DNA of 64,000 nucleotides from Moringa oleifera (lineage: Eukaryota > Streptophyta > Magnoliopsida > Brassicales > Moringaceae). Below the pieces are notes generated by a model, which saw only the letters and a program-made list of their open reading frames with translations, was not told the DNA's origin and did no database searches. The translations under genes and the position numbers were made by a program. How positions within the stretch are numbered: position 1 is the first letter of the stretch; every line of letters starts with the position of its first letter. Below, one piece after another: positions 38,601 through 52,130 of the stretch. The stretch is from NCBI GenBank assembly GCA_021397835.1, contig JAJFZO010000503.1, forward strand, positions 26,001-90,000. Reading direction: 5' to 3'.

Positions 38601-41600
38601 CAAATTGTTGGGGGGATTTCGAGCATGCGGAGTGCTTCATCGCTGGCCCTCGAGGCGGCAGACGTGGGGTTGGATCTCGACGCTCATGCTTGCCTAGGCG
38701 GACTCGTTGCGCAGCGCGATCGACGACACGATCGTCGGCCGTTAGCAACAAGTGAGCCACACGGCCAGCTTGGGCACCCCTGCTGCCAAGGCCTCATCGG
38801 TGGGAAAAACGTGGGCAACGAAGCGAGAATAATCGTGCGATAATGAGCTGGGATGTAGCTAGACAAGCTTGATGGTGTGAGGGGCGAAGCTAACGATGAT
38901 GCATGCTACGTGAGGGCCAAATTGTTGGGGGGATTTCGAGCATGCGGAGTGCTTCATCGCAGGCTCTCGAGGCGACAGACGTGGGGTTTGATCTCGACCC
39001 TCATTCTTGCCTAGGTGGACTCGTTGTGTAGCATGATCGATGACACTATCGTCATCCGTTAGCAACGAGTGAGCCACACGGCCAGCCTGGGCACCCCTAC
39101 TGCCAAGGCCGCATCGGTGGGAAAAAACGTGGGCAACAAAGCGAGAATAATCGTGGCATAATGATCTGGGATGTGGCTAGACTAGCTCGATGGTGTGGGC
39201 GGCGAAGCTAACGATGATGCATGCTACGTGAGGGCCAAATTATTGGGGAGATTTTGAGCATGCGGAGTGCTTCGACGCAGGCCCTCGGGGCGGCAGACGT
39301 GGGGTTGGATCTGGATGCTCATGCTTGCCTAGGCAGACTCGTTGCTCAGAGCGATCGACGACACGATAGTCGGACGTTAGAAACGAGCGAGCCACACGGC
39401 CAGCCTCAGCACCCCTACTGCCAAGGCCTCATTGGTGGGAGAAACGTGGGCAACGAAGTGGGAATAATCATGGGATAATGAGCTGGGATATGGCTAGACA
39501 AACTCGATGGTGTGGGCGGCGAAGCTCACGATGATGCATGCTACGCGAGGGCCAAATCATTGGGGGGATTTCGAGAATGCGGAGTGCTTCTTCGCAGGGC
39601 CCTCGAGGCGACAGACGTGGGGTTTGATCTCGACGCTCAGGCTTGCCTAGGTGGACTCGTTGTGCAGCGTGATCGATGACTCTATCGTCATCCGTTAGCA
39701 ACGAGCGAGCCACACGGCCAGCCTGGGCACCCCTACTGCCAAGGCCTCATTGGTGGGAGAAAAAGTGGGCAACGAAGCGAGAATAATCGTCGGATAATGA
39801 GCTGAGATATGGCTAGACAAGCTCGATGGTGTGGGTGGCGAAGCAAATAATGATGCATGCCACGTGAGGGCCAAATTGCTGGGGGGATTTCGAGCATGCG
39901 GAGTGCTTCATCGCAGGCCCTCGGGGCGGCAGACGTAGGGTTGGATCTCAACGCTTATGCCTGCCTAGGCAGACTCGTTGCGCAGCGCGATCGACGACAC
40001 GATTGTCAGCCGTTAGCAATGAGCGAGCCACACGGCCAGCCTGGGCACCCCTACTGCCAAGGCTTCATCAGTGGGAAAAATGTCGGCAACGAAGCGAGAA
40101 TAATCGTGGGATAATGAGCTGGGATGTGGCTAGACAAGCTCGATGGTTTGGGCGGCGAAGCTCACGATGATGCATGCTACGAGAGGGCAAAATCGTTGGG
40201 GGGAATTTCGAGAATGCGGAGTGCTTCTTCGCAGGCCCTTGAGGCGACAGATGTGGGGTTGGATCTCTACACTCAGGCTTGCCTCGGTGGACTCGTTGCG
40301 CAGCGCGATCGAAGACATGATCGTCGGCCGTTAGCAACGAGCGAGCCACGCGGCCAGCCTGGGCACCCCTACTGCCAAGGCCTCATAAGTGGGAAAAAAC
40401 GTGGGCAACGAAGCGAGAATAATCGTGGGATAATGAGCTGGGATGTGGCTACGCAAGCTCGATGGTGTGGACGGCGAAGCTAACGATGATGCATGCTACA
40501 TGAGGGCCAAATTTTTGGGGGGATTTCAAGCAAGCGAAGTGCTTCGTCGCAGGTCCTCGGGGCAACAGACGTGGGGTTGGATCTCGACGCTCATGCTTGC
40601 CTAGGCGGACTCGTTGCGCAACGCGATCGACGACACGATCGTCGGCCGTTAGAAACGAGCGAGCCACACGGCCAGCCTCGGCACGCCTACTGCCAAGGCC
40701 TCATTGGTGGGAAAAACGTGGGCAACGAGGCGAGAATAATCGTGGGATAATGAGCTGGGATATGGCTGGACAAGCTCGATTGTGTAGGCGGCAAAGCTCA
40801 CGATGATGCATGCTACGCGAGGGCAAAATCGTTGGGGGGAATTTCGAGAATGCGAAGTGCTTCTTCGCAGGGCCATCGAGGCGGCAGACGTGGGGTTTGA
40901 TCTCGACGCTCAGGCTTGCCTAGGTGGACTCGTTGTGCAGTGTCATCGATAACACTATTGTCTTCTGTTAGAAACGAGCGAGCCACACGGTCATCCTGGG
41001 CACCCCTACTGCAAAGGCCTCATAAGTGGGAAAAAACGTGGGCAATAAAGCGAGAATAATCGTGGGATAATCAGCTGGGATGTGGCTAGACAAGCTCGAT
41101 AGTGTGGGCGGTGAAGGGAACGATGATGCATGCTACGTGAGGGCCAAATTGTTGGGGGGATTTCCAGCATGTGGAGTGCTTCATCGCAGGCCCTCGAGGT
41201 GGTAGACGTGGGGTTGGATCTCGACGCTCAGGCTTGCCTAGGCGAGCTCGTTGCGCAGCGTGATCGACGACACGATTGTCGGCCGTTAGCAACGAGCGAG
41301 CCATAAGGCCAGCCTAGGCACCCCTACTGCCAAGGCCTCATCAGTGGGAAAAAACGTGGACAACGAAGCGAGAATAATCGTGGGATAATGAGCTGGGATG
41401 TGGCTAGACAAGCTCGTTGGTGTGGGCAGCGAAGCTAACGTTGATGCATGCTACGTGAGGGCCAAATTGTTGGGGGGATTTCAACCATGTGAAGTGCTTC
41501 GTCGCAGGCCCTCGAGGTGGCAGATGTGGGGTTGGATCTCGACGCTCATGCTTGCCAAGGCGGACTCGTTGCGTAGCGCGATCGACGACACGATCGTCGA

Positions 41601-41699
41601 CCGTTAGAAACAAGTGAGCCACATGGCCAACCTGGGCACCCCTGCTGCCAAGGCCTCATCGGTGGGAAAAACGTGGGCAACGAAGCGAGAATAATCGTG
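35687..41699 (+). repeat. Diverged mixed units
   Basis: About 19 units, mainly C-like and B-like, with A and E units between them. There are many single-base changes (for example gatgcaggctacgtg at 36040 and gatgtaggctacg at 36358) but no clear short HOR. I see no sequence other than the satellite. Confidence 0.8.
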
Positions 41700-43120
41700 G
41701 GATAATAAGCTGGGATATGGCTAGACAAGCTCGATGGTGAGGGCGGCAAAGCTCACGATGATGCATGCTACGCGAGGGCCAAATCGTTGGAGGGATTTCA
41801 AGAATGCGGAGTGCTTCTTCGCAGGGCCATCGAGGCGGCAGACGTGGGGTTTGATCTCGACGCTCAGGCTTGCCTAGGTGGACTCGTTGTGCAGTGCCAT
41901 CGATGACAGTATTGTCGTCTGTTAGCAACGAGTGAGCCACACGGCCAGCCTGGGCACCCCTACTGCGAAGGCCTCATAAGTGGGAAAAAACGTAGGCAAT
42001 GAAGTGAGAATAATCGTGGGATAATGAGCTAGGATGTGGCTAGACTAGCTCGATGGTGTGGGCGGCGCAGCTAACGATGATGCATGCTATGTGAGGGCCA
42101 AATTGTTGGGGGGATTTCAAGCAAGCAGAGTGCTTCGTCGCAGGCCCTCGAGGTGGCAGACGTGGGGTTGGATCTCAACGCTCATGCTTGCCAAGGCGGA
42201 CTCGTTGCGTAGCGCGATCGACGACACGATCGTCGACCGTTAGAAACAAGTGAGCCACACGGCCAGCCTGGGCACCCCTGCTGCCAAGGCCTCATCGGTG
42301 GGAAAAACGTGGGCAACGAAGCGAGAATAATCGTGCGATAATGAGCTGGGATGTGGCTAAACAAGCTTGATGGTGTGGGGGGTGAAGCTAACGATGATGC
42401 ATGCTACATGAGGGCCAAATTGTTGGGGGGATTTCAAGCAAGCGGAGTGCTTCGTCGCAGGCCCTCGGGGCGGCAGACGTGAGGTTGGATCTCGACGCTC
42501 ATGCTTGCCTAGGCGGACTCGTTGTGCAGCGCGATCGACGACACGATCGTCGACCGTTAGAAACGAGCTAGCCACACGGCCAGCCTCGGCACCCCTACTG
42601 CCAAGGCCTCATTGGTGGGAAAAACGTGGGCAACGAAGCGAGAATAATCGTGGGATAATAAGCTGGGATATGGCTAGACAAGCTCGATGGTGAGGGCGGC
42701 AAAGCTCACGATGATGCATGCTACGCGAGGGCCAAATCGTTGGAGGGATTTCAAGAATGCGGAGTGCTTCTTCGCAGGGCCATCGAGGCGACAGACGTGG
42801 GGTTTGATCTCGACGCTCAGGCTTGCCTAGGTGGACTCGTTGTGCAGTGCCATCGATGACAGTATTGTCGTCCGTTAGCAACGAGCGAGCCACACGGCCA
42901 GCCTGGGCACCCCTACTGCGAAGGCCTCATAAGTGGGAAAAAACGTAGGCAACGAAGTGAGAATAATCGTGGGATAATGAGCTGGGATGTGGCTAGACTA
43001 GCTCGATGGTGTGGGCGGCGCAGCTAACGATGATGCATGCTACGTGAGGGCCAAATTGTTGGGGGGATTTCAAGCAAGCAGAGTGCTTCGTCGCAGGCCC
43101 TCGAGGTGGCAGATGTGGGG
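41700..43120 (+). repeat. Approximate 953-base duplication
   Basis: Bases at 41700-42170 recur at 42650-43120. Shared rare bases are gctcgatggtgagggcgg, ttggagggatttc, gccatcgatgacagtattg, gactagctcgatgg and gcggcgcagctaacg. An E-start unit (42360) lies between the copies. Limits are approximate. Confidence 0.8.
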
Positions 43121-44150
43121 TTGGATCTCGACGCTCAGGCTTGCCTAGGTGAACTCGTTGTGCAGCGCGATCGATGACATGATTGTCGGCCATTAGCAAC
43201 GAGCGAGCCACACGGCTAGCCTAGGCATCCCTACTGCCAAGGCCTCATCAGTGGAAAAAATATGGGCAACGAAGCGAGAATAATCGTGGGATTATGAGGT
43301 GGGATATGGCTAGACAAGCTCGATGGTGTGGGCGGCGAAGATCACGATGATGCATGCTACGCGAGGGCCAAATCATTGGGGGGATTTAGAGAATGCAGAG
43401 TGCTTCTTCCCAGGCCCTCGAGTCGGCAGACGTGGGGTTTGATCTCGACCCACAGGCTTGCTTAGGTGGACTCGTTGTGCAGCGTGATCGATGACACTAT
43501 CGTCGTTCGTTAGCAACGAGCGAGCCACATGGCTAGCATGGGCACCCTTACTGCCAAGGCCTCATCGGTGGAAAAAATGTGGGCAACGAAGGGAGAATAA
43601 TTGTGCGATAATGAGCTGGGATATGGCTAGACAAGCTCGATGGTGTGGGCGGCGAAGCTAACGATGATGCATGCTACGTGAGGGCAAAATCGTTGGGGGG
43701 ATTTCGAACATGCGGAGTTCTTCGTCGTAGGCCCTCGGGGCGGCAGATCTGTGGTTGGATCTCGACGCTCATGTTTGCCTAGGCGGACGCGTTGCACAGC
43801 GCGATCGACGACACGATCGTCGGCCGTTAGAAATGAGCGAGCCACATGGCCAGCCTGGGCACCCCTACTGCCAAGGCCTCATTGGTGGGAAAAACGTGGC
43901 CAACGAAGCTAGAATAATCGTGGGATAATGAGCTGGGATATGGCTAGACAAGCTGGATGGTGTGGGCGGCGAAGCTCACGATGATGCATGCTACGCGAGG
44001 GCAAAATCGTTGGGGAGATTTCGAGATTGCGGAGTACTTCTTCGCAGGCCCTCGAGGCGGCAGACGTGGGGTTTGATCTCGACCCACAGGCTTGGCTAGG
44101 TGGACACATTGTGCAGCGTGATCGATGACTCTATCGTCATCCGTTAGCAA
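42385..44150 (+). repeat. Segment copied 5024 bases downstream, copy 1
   Basis: Rare bases shared with 47410-49175 include ttcaagcaagc, gacgtgaggttgg, gcggcgcagcta, cgaagatcacgatg, ttcgaacatgcggagttc, ggacgcgttgcacagc and acgtggccaacgaag. The offset is close to 16 units, less the deletions at 45185 and 46335. Confidence 0.84.
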
Positions 44151-44265
44151 CGAGCGAGCCACACGGCCAGCCTGGGCACCCCTACTGCCAAGTCCTCATC
44201 GGTGGGAAAAAACGTGGGCAACGAAGCGAGAATAATCGTGGGATAATGAGCTGGGATGTGGCTAG

Positions 44266-45130
44266 GCAAGCTCGATGGTGTGGGCGGCAAAGCTAACGAT
44301 GATGCATGCTACATGAGGCCAAAATTATTGGGGGGATTTCGAGCATGCGGAGTGCTTCGTCGCAGGCCCTCAAGGCGGCAGACGTGGGGTTGGATCTCGA
44401 CGCTCATGCTTGCCTAGGCGGACTCGTTGCGCAGCGCGATCGACGACACGATCGTCAGCCATTAGCAACGAGCGAGCCGCACGGCCAGCCTGGGCACCCC
44501 TACTGCCAAGGCCTCATTCGTGAGAAAAACGTGGGCAACGAAGCGAGAGTAATCGTCGGATAATAAGCTGGGATATGGCTAGACAAGCTCGATGGTGTGG
44601 GTGGCGAAGCAAATAATGATGCAAGCCACGTGAGGGCGAAATTGTTGGGGGGATTTCGAGCATGCGTAGTGCTTTATCGCAGGCCCTCGAGGCGGCAGAC
44701 GTGGGGTTTGATCTCGACGCTCAGGCTTGCCTAGGTGGACTCGTTGTGCAGCGTGATCGATGACTCTATCGTCATCCGTTAGCAACGAGCGAGCCACACG
44801 GCTAGCCTGGGCACCCCAACTGCCAAGGCCTCATCGGTGGGAAAAAACGTGGGCAACGAAGCGAGAATAATCGTGGGATAATGAGCTGGGATGTGGCTAG
44901 GCAAGCTCGATGGTGTGGGCGGCAAAGCTAACGATGATGCATGCTACATGAGGGCAAAATTGTTGGGGGGATTTCGAGCATGCGGAGTGCTTCGTCGCAG
45001 GCCCTCAGGGCGGCAGACATGGGGTTAGATCTTGACGGTCATGTTTGCCTAGGCGGACTCGTTGCGCAGCGCGATCGACGACACGATCGTCGACCGTTAG
45101 AAACGAGCGAGCCACACGGCCAGCCTCGGC
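44266..45130 (+). repeat. Three-unit segment copied at 46141, copy 1
   Basis: Shared rare bases with 46141-46910 are gaagcaaataatgatgc, gcatgcgtagtgct and gacatggggttagatc followed by gacggtcatgtttgcc. The offset is 1875 before and 1849 after the 26-base deletion in the second copy. Confidence 0.84.
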
Positions 45131-45185
45131 ACCCCTACTGCCAAGGCCTCATTGGTGGGGTGGGAAAAAGCTGGGATATGGCTAG
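44901..45185 (+). repeat. Shortened unit (285 bases): 37-base loss plus 5-base gain
   Basis: The unit tail reads ggtggggtgggaaaaagctg. Compared with other units, gtggg is duplicated, and the 37 bases from the A run to just before gctgggatatgg are gone. The conserved tail block with gataatgag is therefore missing from this copy. Confidence 0.88.
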
Positions 45186-46140
45186 ACAAGCTCGATGGTG
45201 AGGGCGGCCAAGCTCACGATGATGCATGCTACGCGAGGGCCAAATCGTTGAAGGGATTTCAAGAATGCGGAGTGCTTCTTCGCAGGGCCATCGAGGCGGC
45301 AGACGTGGGGTTTGATCTTGACGCTCAGGCTTGCCTAGGTGGACTCGTTGTGCAGTGCCATCGATGACAGTATTGTCGTCCGTTAGGAACGAGCGAGCCA
45401 CACGGCAAGCCTGGGCACCCCTACTTCCAAGGCCTCATAAGTGGGAAAAAACGTGGGCAACGAAGCGAGAATAATCGTGGGATGATGAGCTGGGATGTGG
45501 CTAGACAAGCTCAATGGTGTGGGCAGCGAAGCTAACGTTGATCCATGCTACGTGAGGGCCAAATTGTTGGGGAGATTTCAAGCATGTGAAGTGCTTCGTC
45601 GCAGGCCCTCGAGGTGGCAGACGTGGGGTTGGATCTCGACGCTCATGCTTGCCAAGGCGGACTCGTTGCGTAGCGCGATCGACGACACGATCGTCGACCG
45701 TTAAAAACAAGTGAGCCACACGGCCAGCCTGGGCACCCCTGCTGCCAAGGCCTCATCGGTGGGAAAAACGTGGGCAACGAAGCGAGAATAATCGTGCGAT
45801 AATGAGCTGGGATGTGGCTAGACAAGCTTGATGGTGTGGGGGGTGAAGCTAACAATGATGCATGCTACGTGAGGGACAAATTTTTTGGGGGGATTTCGAG
45901 CATGCGGAGTGCTTAATCGCAGACCCACGAGGCGGCAGACGTGGGGTTTAATCTCGACCCTCAGGCTTGCCTAGGTGGACTCGTTGTGCAGCGTGATCGA
46001 TGACACTATCGTCATCCGTTAGCAACGAGCGAGCCACACGACCAGCCTGGGCACCCCTACTGCCAAGGCCGCATCGGTGGGAAAAAACGTGGGAACCGAA
46101 GCGAGAATAATGGTGGCATAATGAGCTGGGATGTGGCTAG

Positions 46141-46431
46141 ACAAGCTCGATGGTGTGGGAGGCGAAGCTAACGATGATGCATGCTACGTGAGGGCAAAAT
46201 TTTTGGGGGGATTTCGAGCATGCGGAGTGCTTCGTCGCAGGCCCTCAAGGCGGCACACGTGGGGTTGGATCTCGACGCTCATGCTTGCCTAGGCGGACTC
46301 GTTGCGCAGCGCGATCCACGACAAGATCGTCGGCCAACCTGGGCACCCCTACTGCCAAGGCCTCATTGGTGAGAAAAACGTGGGCAACGAAGCGAGAATA
46401 ATCATCGGATAATAAGCTAGGATATGGCTAG
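46141..46431 (+). repeat. Shortened unit (291 bases): 26-base deletion
   Basis: The sequence passes from gatcgtcggcc straight to aacctgggcacc near 46335, omitting the gttagcaacgagcgagccac region. The lost piece is flanked by cggcc on both sides, a typical deletion between short direct repeats. Confidence 0.9.
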
Positions 46432-47409
46432 ACAAGCTCGATGGTGTGGGTGGCGAAGCAAATAATGATGCATGCCACGTGAGGGCCAAATTGTTGGGGG
46501 GATTTCGAGCATGCGTAGTGCTTCATCGCAGGCCCTCGAGGCGGCAGACGTGGGGTTTGATCTCGACGCTCAGGCTTGCCTAGGTGGACTCGTTGTGCAG
46601 CGTGATCGATGACTCTATCGTCATCCGTTAGCAACGAGCGAGCCACACGGCCAGCCTGGGCACCGTTACTGCCAAGGCCTCATCGGTGGGGAAAAACATG
46701 GGCAACGAAGCGAGAATAATCGTGGGATAATGAGCTAGGATGTGGGTAGGCAAGCTCGATGGTGTGGGCGGCAAAGCTAACGATGATGCATGCTACATGA
46801 AGGCAAAATTGATGGGGGGATTTCGAGCATGCGGAGTGCTTCGTCGCAAGCCCTCAAGGCGGCAGACATGGGGTTAGATCTCGACGGTCATGTTTGCCTA
46901 GGCGGACTCGTTGCGCAACGCGATCGACGACACAATCGTCAGCCGTTAGCAATGGGCGAGCCACAGGGCCAGCCTAGGCACCCCTACTACCAAGGCCTCA
47001 TCAGTGGGAAAAATGTCGGCAACGAAGCGAGAATAATCGTGGGATAATGAGCTGGGATGTGGCTAGACAAGCTCGATGGTTTGGGCGGCGAAGCTCACGA
47101 TGATGCATGCTACGCGAGGGCCAAATTGTTGGGGGGATTTTGAGAATGCGGAGTGCTTCTTCGCAGGCCTTTGAGGAGACAGACGTGGGGTTGGATCTCG
47201 CCGCTCTGGCTTGCCTCGGTGGACTCGTTGCACAGCGCGATCGAAGACATGATCGTCGACCGTTAGCAACGAGCGAGCCACACGGCCAGCCTGGGCACCC
47301 CTACAGCCAAGGCCTCATCAGTGGGAAAAAATGTGGGCAACAAAGCGAGAATAATCATGGGATAATGAGCTGAGATGTGGCTAGACAAGCTCGATGGTGT
47401 GGACGGCGA

Positions 47410-49175
47410 AGCTAACGATGATGCATGCTACATGAGGGCCAAATTGTTGGGGGGATTTCAAGCAAGCAGAGTGCTTCGTCGCAGGCCCTCGGGGCGGCAG
47501 ACGTGAGGTTGGATCTCGACGCTCATGCTTGCCTAGGCGGACTCGTTACGCAGGGCGACCGACGACACGATCGTCGACCGTTAGAAACGAGCGAGCCACA
47601 CGGCCAGCCTCAGAACCCCCACTGCCAAGGCCTCATTGGTGGGAAAAACGTGGGCAACGAAGCGAGAATAATCGTGGGATAATGAGCTGGGATATGGCTA
47701 GACAAGCTCGATGGTGTGGGCGGCAAAGCTCACGATGATGCATGCTACACGAGGGCCAAATCGTTGGGGGGATTTCAAGAATGCGGAGTGCTTCTTCGCA
47801 GGGCCATCGAGGCGGCAGACGTGGGGTTTGATCTCGACGCTCTGGCTTACCTAGGTGGACTCGTTGTGCAATGCCATCGATGACACTATTGTCGTCCGTT
47901 AGCAACGAGCGAGCCACACGGCCAGCCTGGGCACCCCTACTGCGAAGGCCTCATAAGTGGGAAAAAACGTGGGCAACGAAGCGAGAATAATCGTGGGATA
48001 ATGAGCTGGGATGTGGCTAGTCTAGCTCGATGGTGTGGGCGGCGCAGCTAATGATGATGCATGCTACGTGAGGGCCAAATTGTTGGGGGGATTTCCAGCA
48101 AGCAGAATGCTTCGTCGCAGGCCCTCGAGGTGGCAGACGTGGGGTTGGATCTCGACGCTCAGGCTTGCCTAGGCGAACTCGTTGCACAGCGCGATAGATG
48201 ACACGATTGTCGACCGTTAGCAACGAGCGAGCCACACGGCTAGCCTAGGCACCCCTACTGCCAAGGCCTCATCGGTGGGAAAAATGTGGGCAACGAAGCG
48301 AGAATAACCGTGGGATAATGAGCTGGGATATGGCTAGACAAGCTAGATGGTGTGGGCGGCGAAGATCACGATGATGCATGCTACGCGAGGGCCAAATCAT
48401 TGGGGGGATTTAGAGAATGCGGAGTGCTTCTTCGCAGGCCCTCGAGGCGGCAGACGTGGGGTTTGATCTCGACGCTAAGGCTTGCCTAGGTGGACTCATT
48501 GTGTAGCGTGATCGATGACAGTATCGTCATCCGTTAGCAACGAGCGAGCCACACGGCTAGCATGGGCACCCCTGCTGCCAAGGCCTCATCGGTGGGACAA
48601 ACGTGGGCTACGAAGCGAGAATAATCGTGCGATAATGAGCTGGGATGTGGCTAGACAAGCTCGATGGTGTGGGCGGCAAAGCTAACGATGATGCATGCTA
48701 CGTGAGGGCCAAATTTTTGGGGGGATTTCGAACATGCGGAGTTCTTTGTCGTAGGCCCTCGGGGCGGCAGACGTGGGGTTGGATCTCGACGCTTATGTTT
48801 GCCTAGGCGGACGCGTTGCACAGCGCGATCGACGACACGATCGTCGGCCGTTAGAAATGAGCGAGCCACACGGCCAGCCTGGGCACCGCTACTGCCAAGG
48901 CCTCATTGGTGGGAAAAACGTGGCCAACGAAGCGAGAATAATCGTGGGATAATGAGCTGGGATATGGCTAGACAAGCTAGATGGTGTGGGCGGCGAAGCT
49001 CACGATGATGCATGCTACGCGAGGGCCAAATCGTTGGGGGGATTTCGAGAATGCGGAGTGCTTCTTCGCAGGCCCTCGAGGCGGCAGACGTGGGGTTTGA
49101 TCTCGACCCACAGGCTTGCCAAGTGGACACGTTGTGCAGCGTGATCGATGACACTATCGTCGTCCGTTAGCAACG
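47410..49175 (+). repeat. Segment copied from about 5 kb upstream, copy 2
   Basis: Counterpart of 42385-44150 with the shared rare bases listed there. It lacks the E-start unit that opens the upstream copy (42360), so exchange entered inside a unit. Confidence 0.84.
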
Positions 49176-49737
49176 AGCGAGCCACACGGCCAGCCTGGGC
49201 ACCCCTACTGCCAAGGCCTCATAAGTGGGAAAAAACGTGGGCAACGAAGCGAGAATAATCGTGGGATATTGAGCTGGGATGTGGCTAGACAAGCTCGATG
49301 GTGTGGGCGGCGAAGCTAACAATGATGCATGCTACGTGAGGGCCAAATTGTTAGGGCAATTTCGAGCATGCGGAGTGCTTTGTCGCAGGCCCTCGAGGCG
49401 GCACACGTGGGGTTGGATCTCGACGCTCATGCTTGCCTAGGTTGACTCATTGCGCAGCGTGATCGACGACATGATCGTCGGCCGTTAGCAACGAGCGAGC
49501 CACACGGCCAGCCTGGGCACCCCTACTGCCAAGGCCTCATTGGTGGGAAAAACGTGGGCAATGAAGCGAGAATAATCGTGGGATAATGAGCTGGGTTATC
49601 GCTAGACAAGCTCGATGGTGTGGGCGGCGAAGCTCACGATGATGAATGCTACGCGAGGGCCAAATCGTTGGTGGCATTTCAAGAATGCGGAGTGCTTCTT
49701 CGCAGGCCCTTGAGCGGCAGACGTGGGGTTGGATCTC
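48972..49737 (+). repeat. Segment copied about 6973 bases downstream, copy 1
   Basis: Rare bases shared with 55944-56710 are ctcgacccacaggcttgcc, gtgggatattgagct, gttagggcaatttcgag, tatcgctagac, gatgatgaatgctacg, gttggtggcatttc and cccttgagcggcag. Confidence 0.86.
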
Positions 49738-50555
49738 GACGCTCATGTTTGCCTAGGCGGACATGTTGCATAGCGCGATCAACGACACGATCGTCGACCG
49801 TTAAAAATGAGTGAGCCACACGGCCAGCCTGGGCTCCCCTACTGCCAAGGCCTCATTGGTGGGAAAAACGTGGCCATCGAAGCGAGAATAATCATGGGAT
49901 AATGAGCTGGGATATGGCTAGACAAGATGGATGGTGTGGGCGACGAAGCTCACGATGATGCATGCTACGCAAGGGCCAAATCGTTGGGGGGATTTCGAGA
50001 ATGCGGAGTGCTTCTTCGCAGGCCCTTGAGGTAGCAGACGTGGGGTAGGATCTCGACGCTCAGGCTTGCCTAGGCGGACACGTTGCGCTGCTAGATAGAA
50101 GACAGGATCGTCGTCCGTTAGCAGCGAGCGAGCCACACGGCCAGCCTGGGCACCCCTACTCCCAAGGCCTCATCGGTGGGAAAAATGATGGCAACGAAGC
50201 GAGAATAATCGTGGGATAATGAGCTGGGATATGGCTAGCAAGCTCGATGGTGTGGGCGGCAAAGCTCATGATGATGCATGCTACGCGAGGGCCAAATCAT
50301 TGGGGGGATTTCGAGAATGCGAAGTGCTTCTTCGCAGGCCCTCGAGGAGGCAGACGTGGGGTTTAATCTCGATGCTCAGGCTTGCCTAGGTGGACTCGTT
50401 GTGCAGTGTCATCGATGACACTATTGTCATCCGTTAGCAACGAGCGAGCCACACGGCCAGCCTGGGCACCCCTACTGACCAGGCCTCATCAGTGGGAAAA
50501 AACGTGGGCAATGAAGCGAGAATAATCGTGGGATAATGAGCTGGGATGTGGCTAG

Positions 50556-50859
50556 ACAAGCTCGATGGTGTGGACGGCGAAGATAACGATGATGCATGCT
50601 ACATGAGGGCCAAATTGTTGGGGGGATTTCAAGCAAGCGGAGTGCTTCGTCGCAGGCCCTCGAGGCGGCAGACGTGGGATTGGATCTCGACGCTCATGCT
50701 TGCCTAGGCAGACTCGTTGCGCAGCCCGACCGACGACACGATCGTCGGCCGTTAGAAACGAGCGAGCCACACGGCCAGCCTCGGCACCCCTACTGCCAAG
50801 GCCTCATTGGTGGGAAAAACGTGGGCAACGAAGTGAGAATAATCGTGGGATATGGCTAG
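50556..50859 (+). repeat. Shortened unit (304 bases): 13-base deletion
   Basis: The tail reads cgtgggatatggctagac where other units read gataatgagctgggatatgg. Thirteen bases were lost between two gggat words. The copy at 54356 keeps them, so the loss came after the segmental copy. Confidence 0.88.
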
Positions 50860-52130
50860 ACAAGCTCGATGGCGTGGGCGACAAAGCTCACGATGATGCA
50901 TGCTACGCGAGGGCCAAATCGTTGGGGGGATATCAAGAATGCGGAGTGCTTCTTCGCAGGGCCATCGAGGCGGCAGACGTGGGGTTTGATCTCGACGCTC
51001 AGGCTTGCCTAGGTGGACTCGTTGTGCAGTGCCATCGATGACACTATTGTCGTCCGTTAGCAAAGAGCGAGCCACACGGCCAGCCTGGGCACCCCTACTG
51101 CGAAGGCCTCATAAGTGGGAAAAAACGTGGGCAACGAAGCGAGAATAATCGTGGGATAATGAGCTGGGATGTGGTTAGACTAGCTCGATGGTGTGGGCGG
51201 CGCAGCTAACGATGATGCATGCTACGTGAGGGCAAAATTGTTGGGGGGATTTCGAGCATGTGGAGTGCTTCATCGTACGCCCTCGAGGTGGCAGACGTGG
51301 GGTTGGATCTCGACACTCAGGCTTGCCTAGGCGAACTCGTTGCGCAGCGCGATCGATGTCACGATTGTCGGCCGTTAGCAACGAGCGAGCAACATGGCCA
51401 GCCTGGGCACCCCTACTGCCAAGGCCTCATTGGTGGGAAAAACGTGGGCAACGAAGCGAGAATAATCGTTGGATAATGAGCTGGGATATGGCTAGACAAG
51501 CTCGATGGTGTGGGTGGTGATGCAAACAATGATGCTTGCCACGTGAGGGCCATATTGTTGGGGGGATTTCGAGCATGCAGAGTGCTTCATCGTAGGCCTT
51601 CGAGGCAGCAGAGGTGGCGTTTGCTCTCGACGCTCAGGCTTGCTTAGGTGGACTCGTTGTGCAGCGTGATCGAAGACGTAATCGTCGGCCGTTAGCAACG
51701 AGCGAGCCACACGGCCAGCCTGGGCACCCCTACTGCCAAGGCCTCATCAGTGGGAAAAAACGCGGGCAACGAAGCGAGAATAATCGTGGGATAATGAGTT
51801 GGGATGTGGCTAGACAAGCTCGATGGTGTGGGCAGCGAAGCTAACGTTGATGCATGCTACGTGAGGGCCAAATTGTTGGGGGGATTTCAAGCATGCGAAG
51901 TGCTTCGTCGCAGGCCCTCGAGGTGGCAGACGTGGGGTTGGATCTCGACGCTCATGCTTGCCAAGGCGGACTCGTTGTGTAGCGCGATCGACGACCCGAT
52001 CGTCGACCGTTAGAAACAAGTGAGCCACACGGCCAGCCTGGGCACCCCTGCTGTCAAGGCCTCATCGGTGGGAAAAACGTGGGCAACGAAGCAAGAATAA
52101 TTATGCGATAATGAGCTCGGATGTGGCTAG
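50556..52130 (+). repeat. Five-unit segment copied about 3.8 kb downstream, copy 1
   Basis: Shared rare bases with 54356-55943 include ttcaagcaagc, gacgtgggattgg, the cagggccatcgagg unit, ggcagaggtggcgtttgc, gacgta/gacgttatcgtcgg and gcgaagctaacgttg/ccgttg. The offset is 3800 before and 3813 after the 13-base loss in this copy. Confidence 0.86.
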
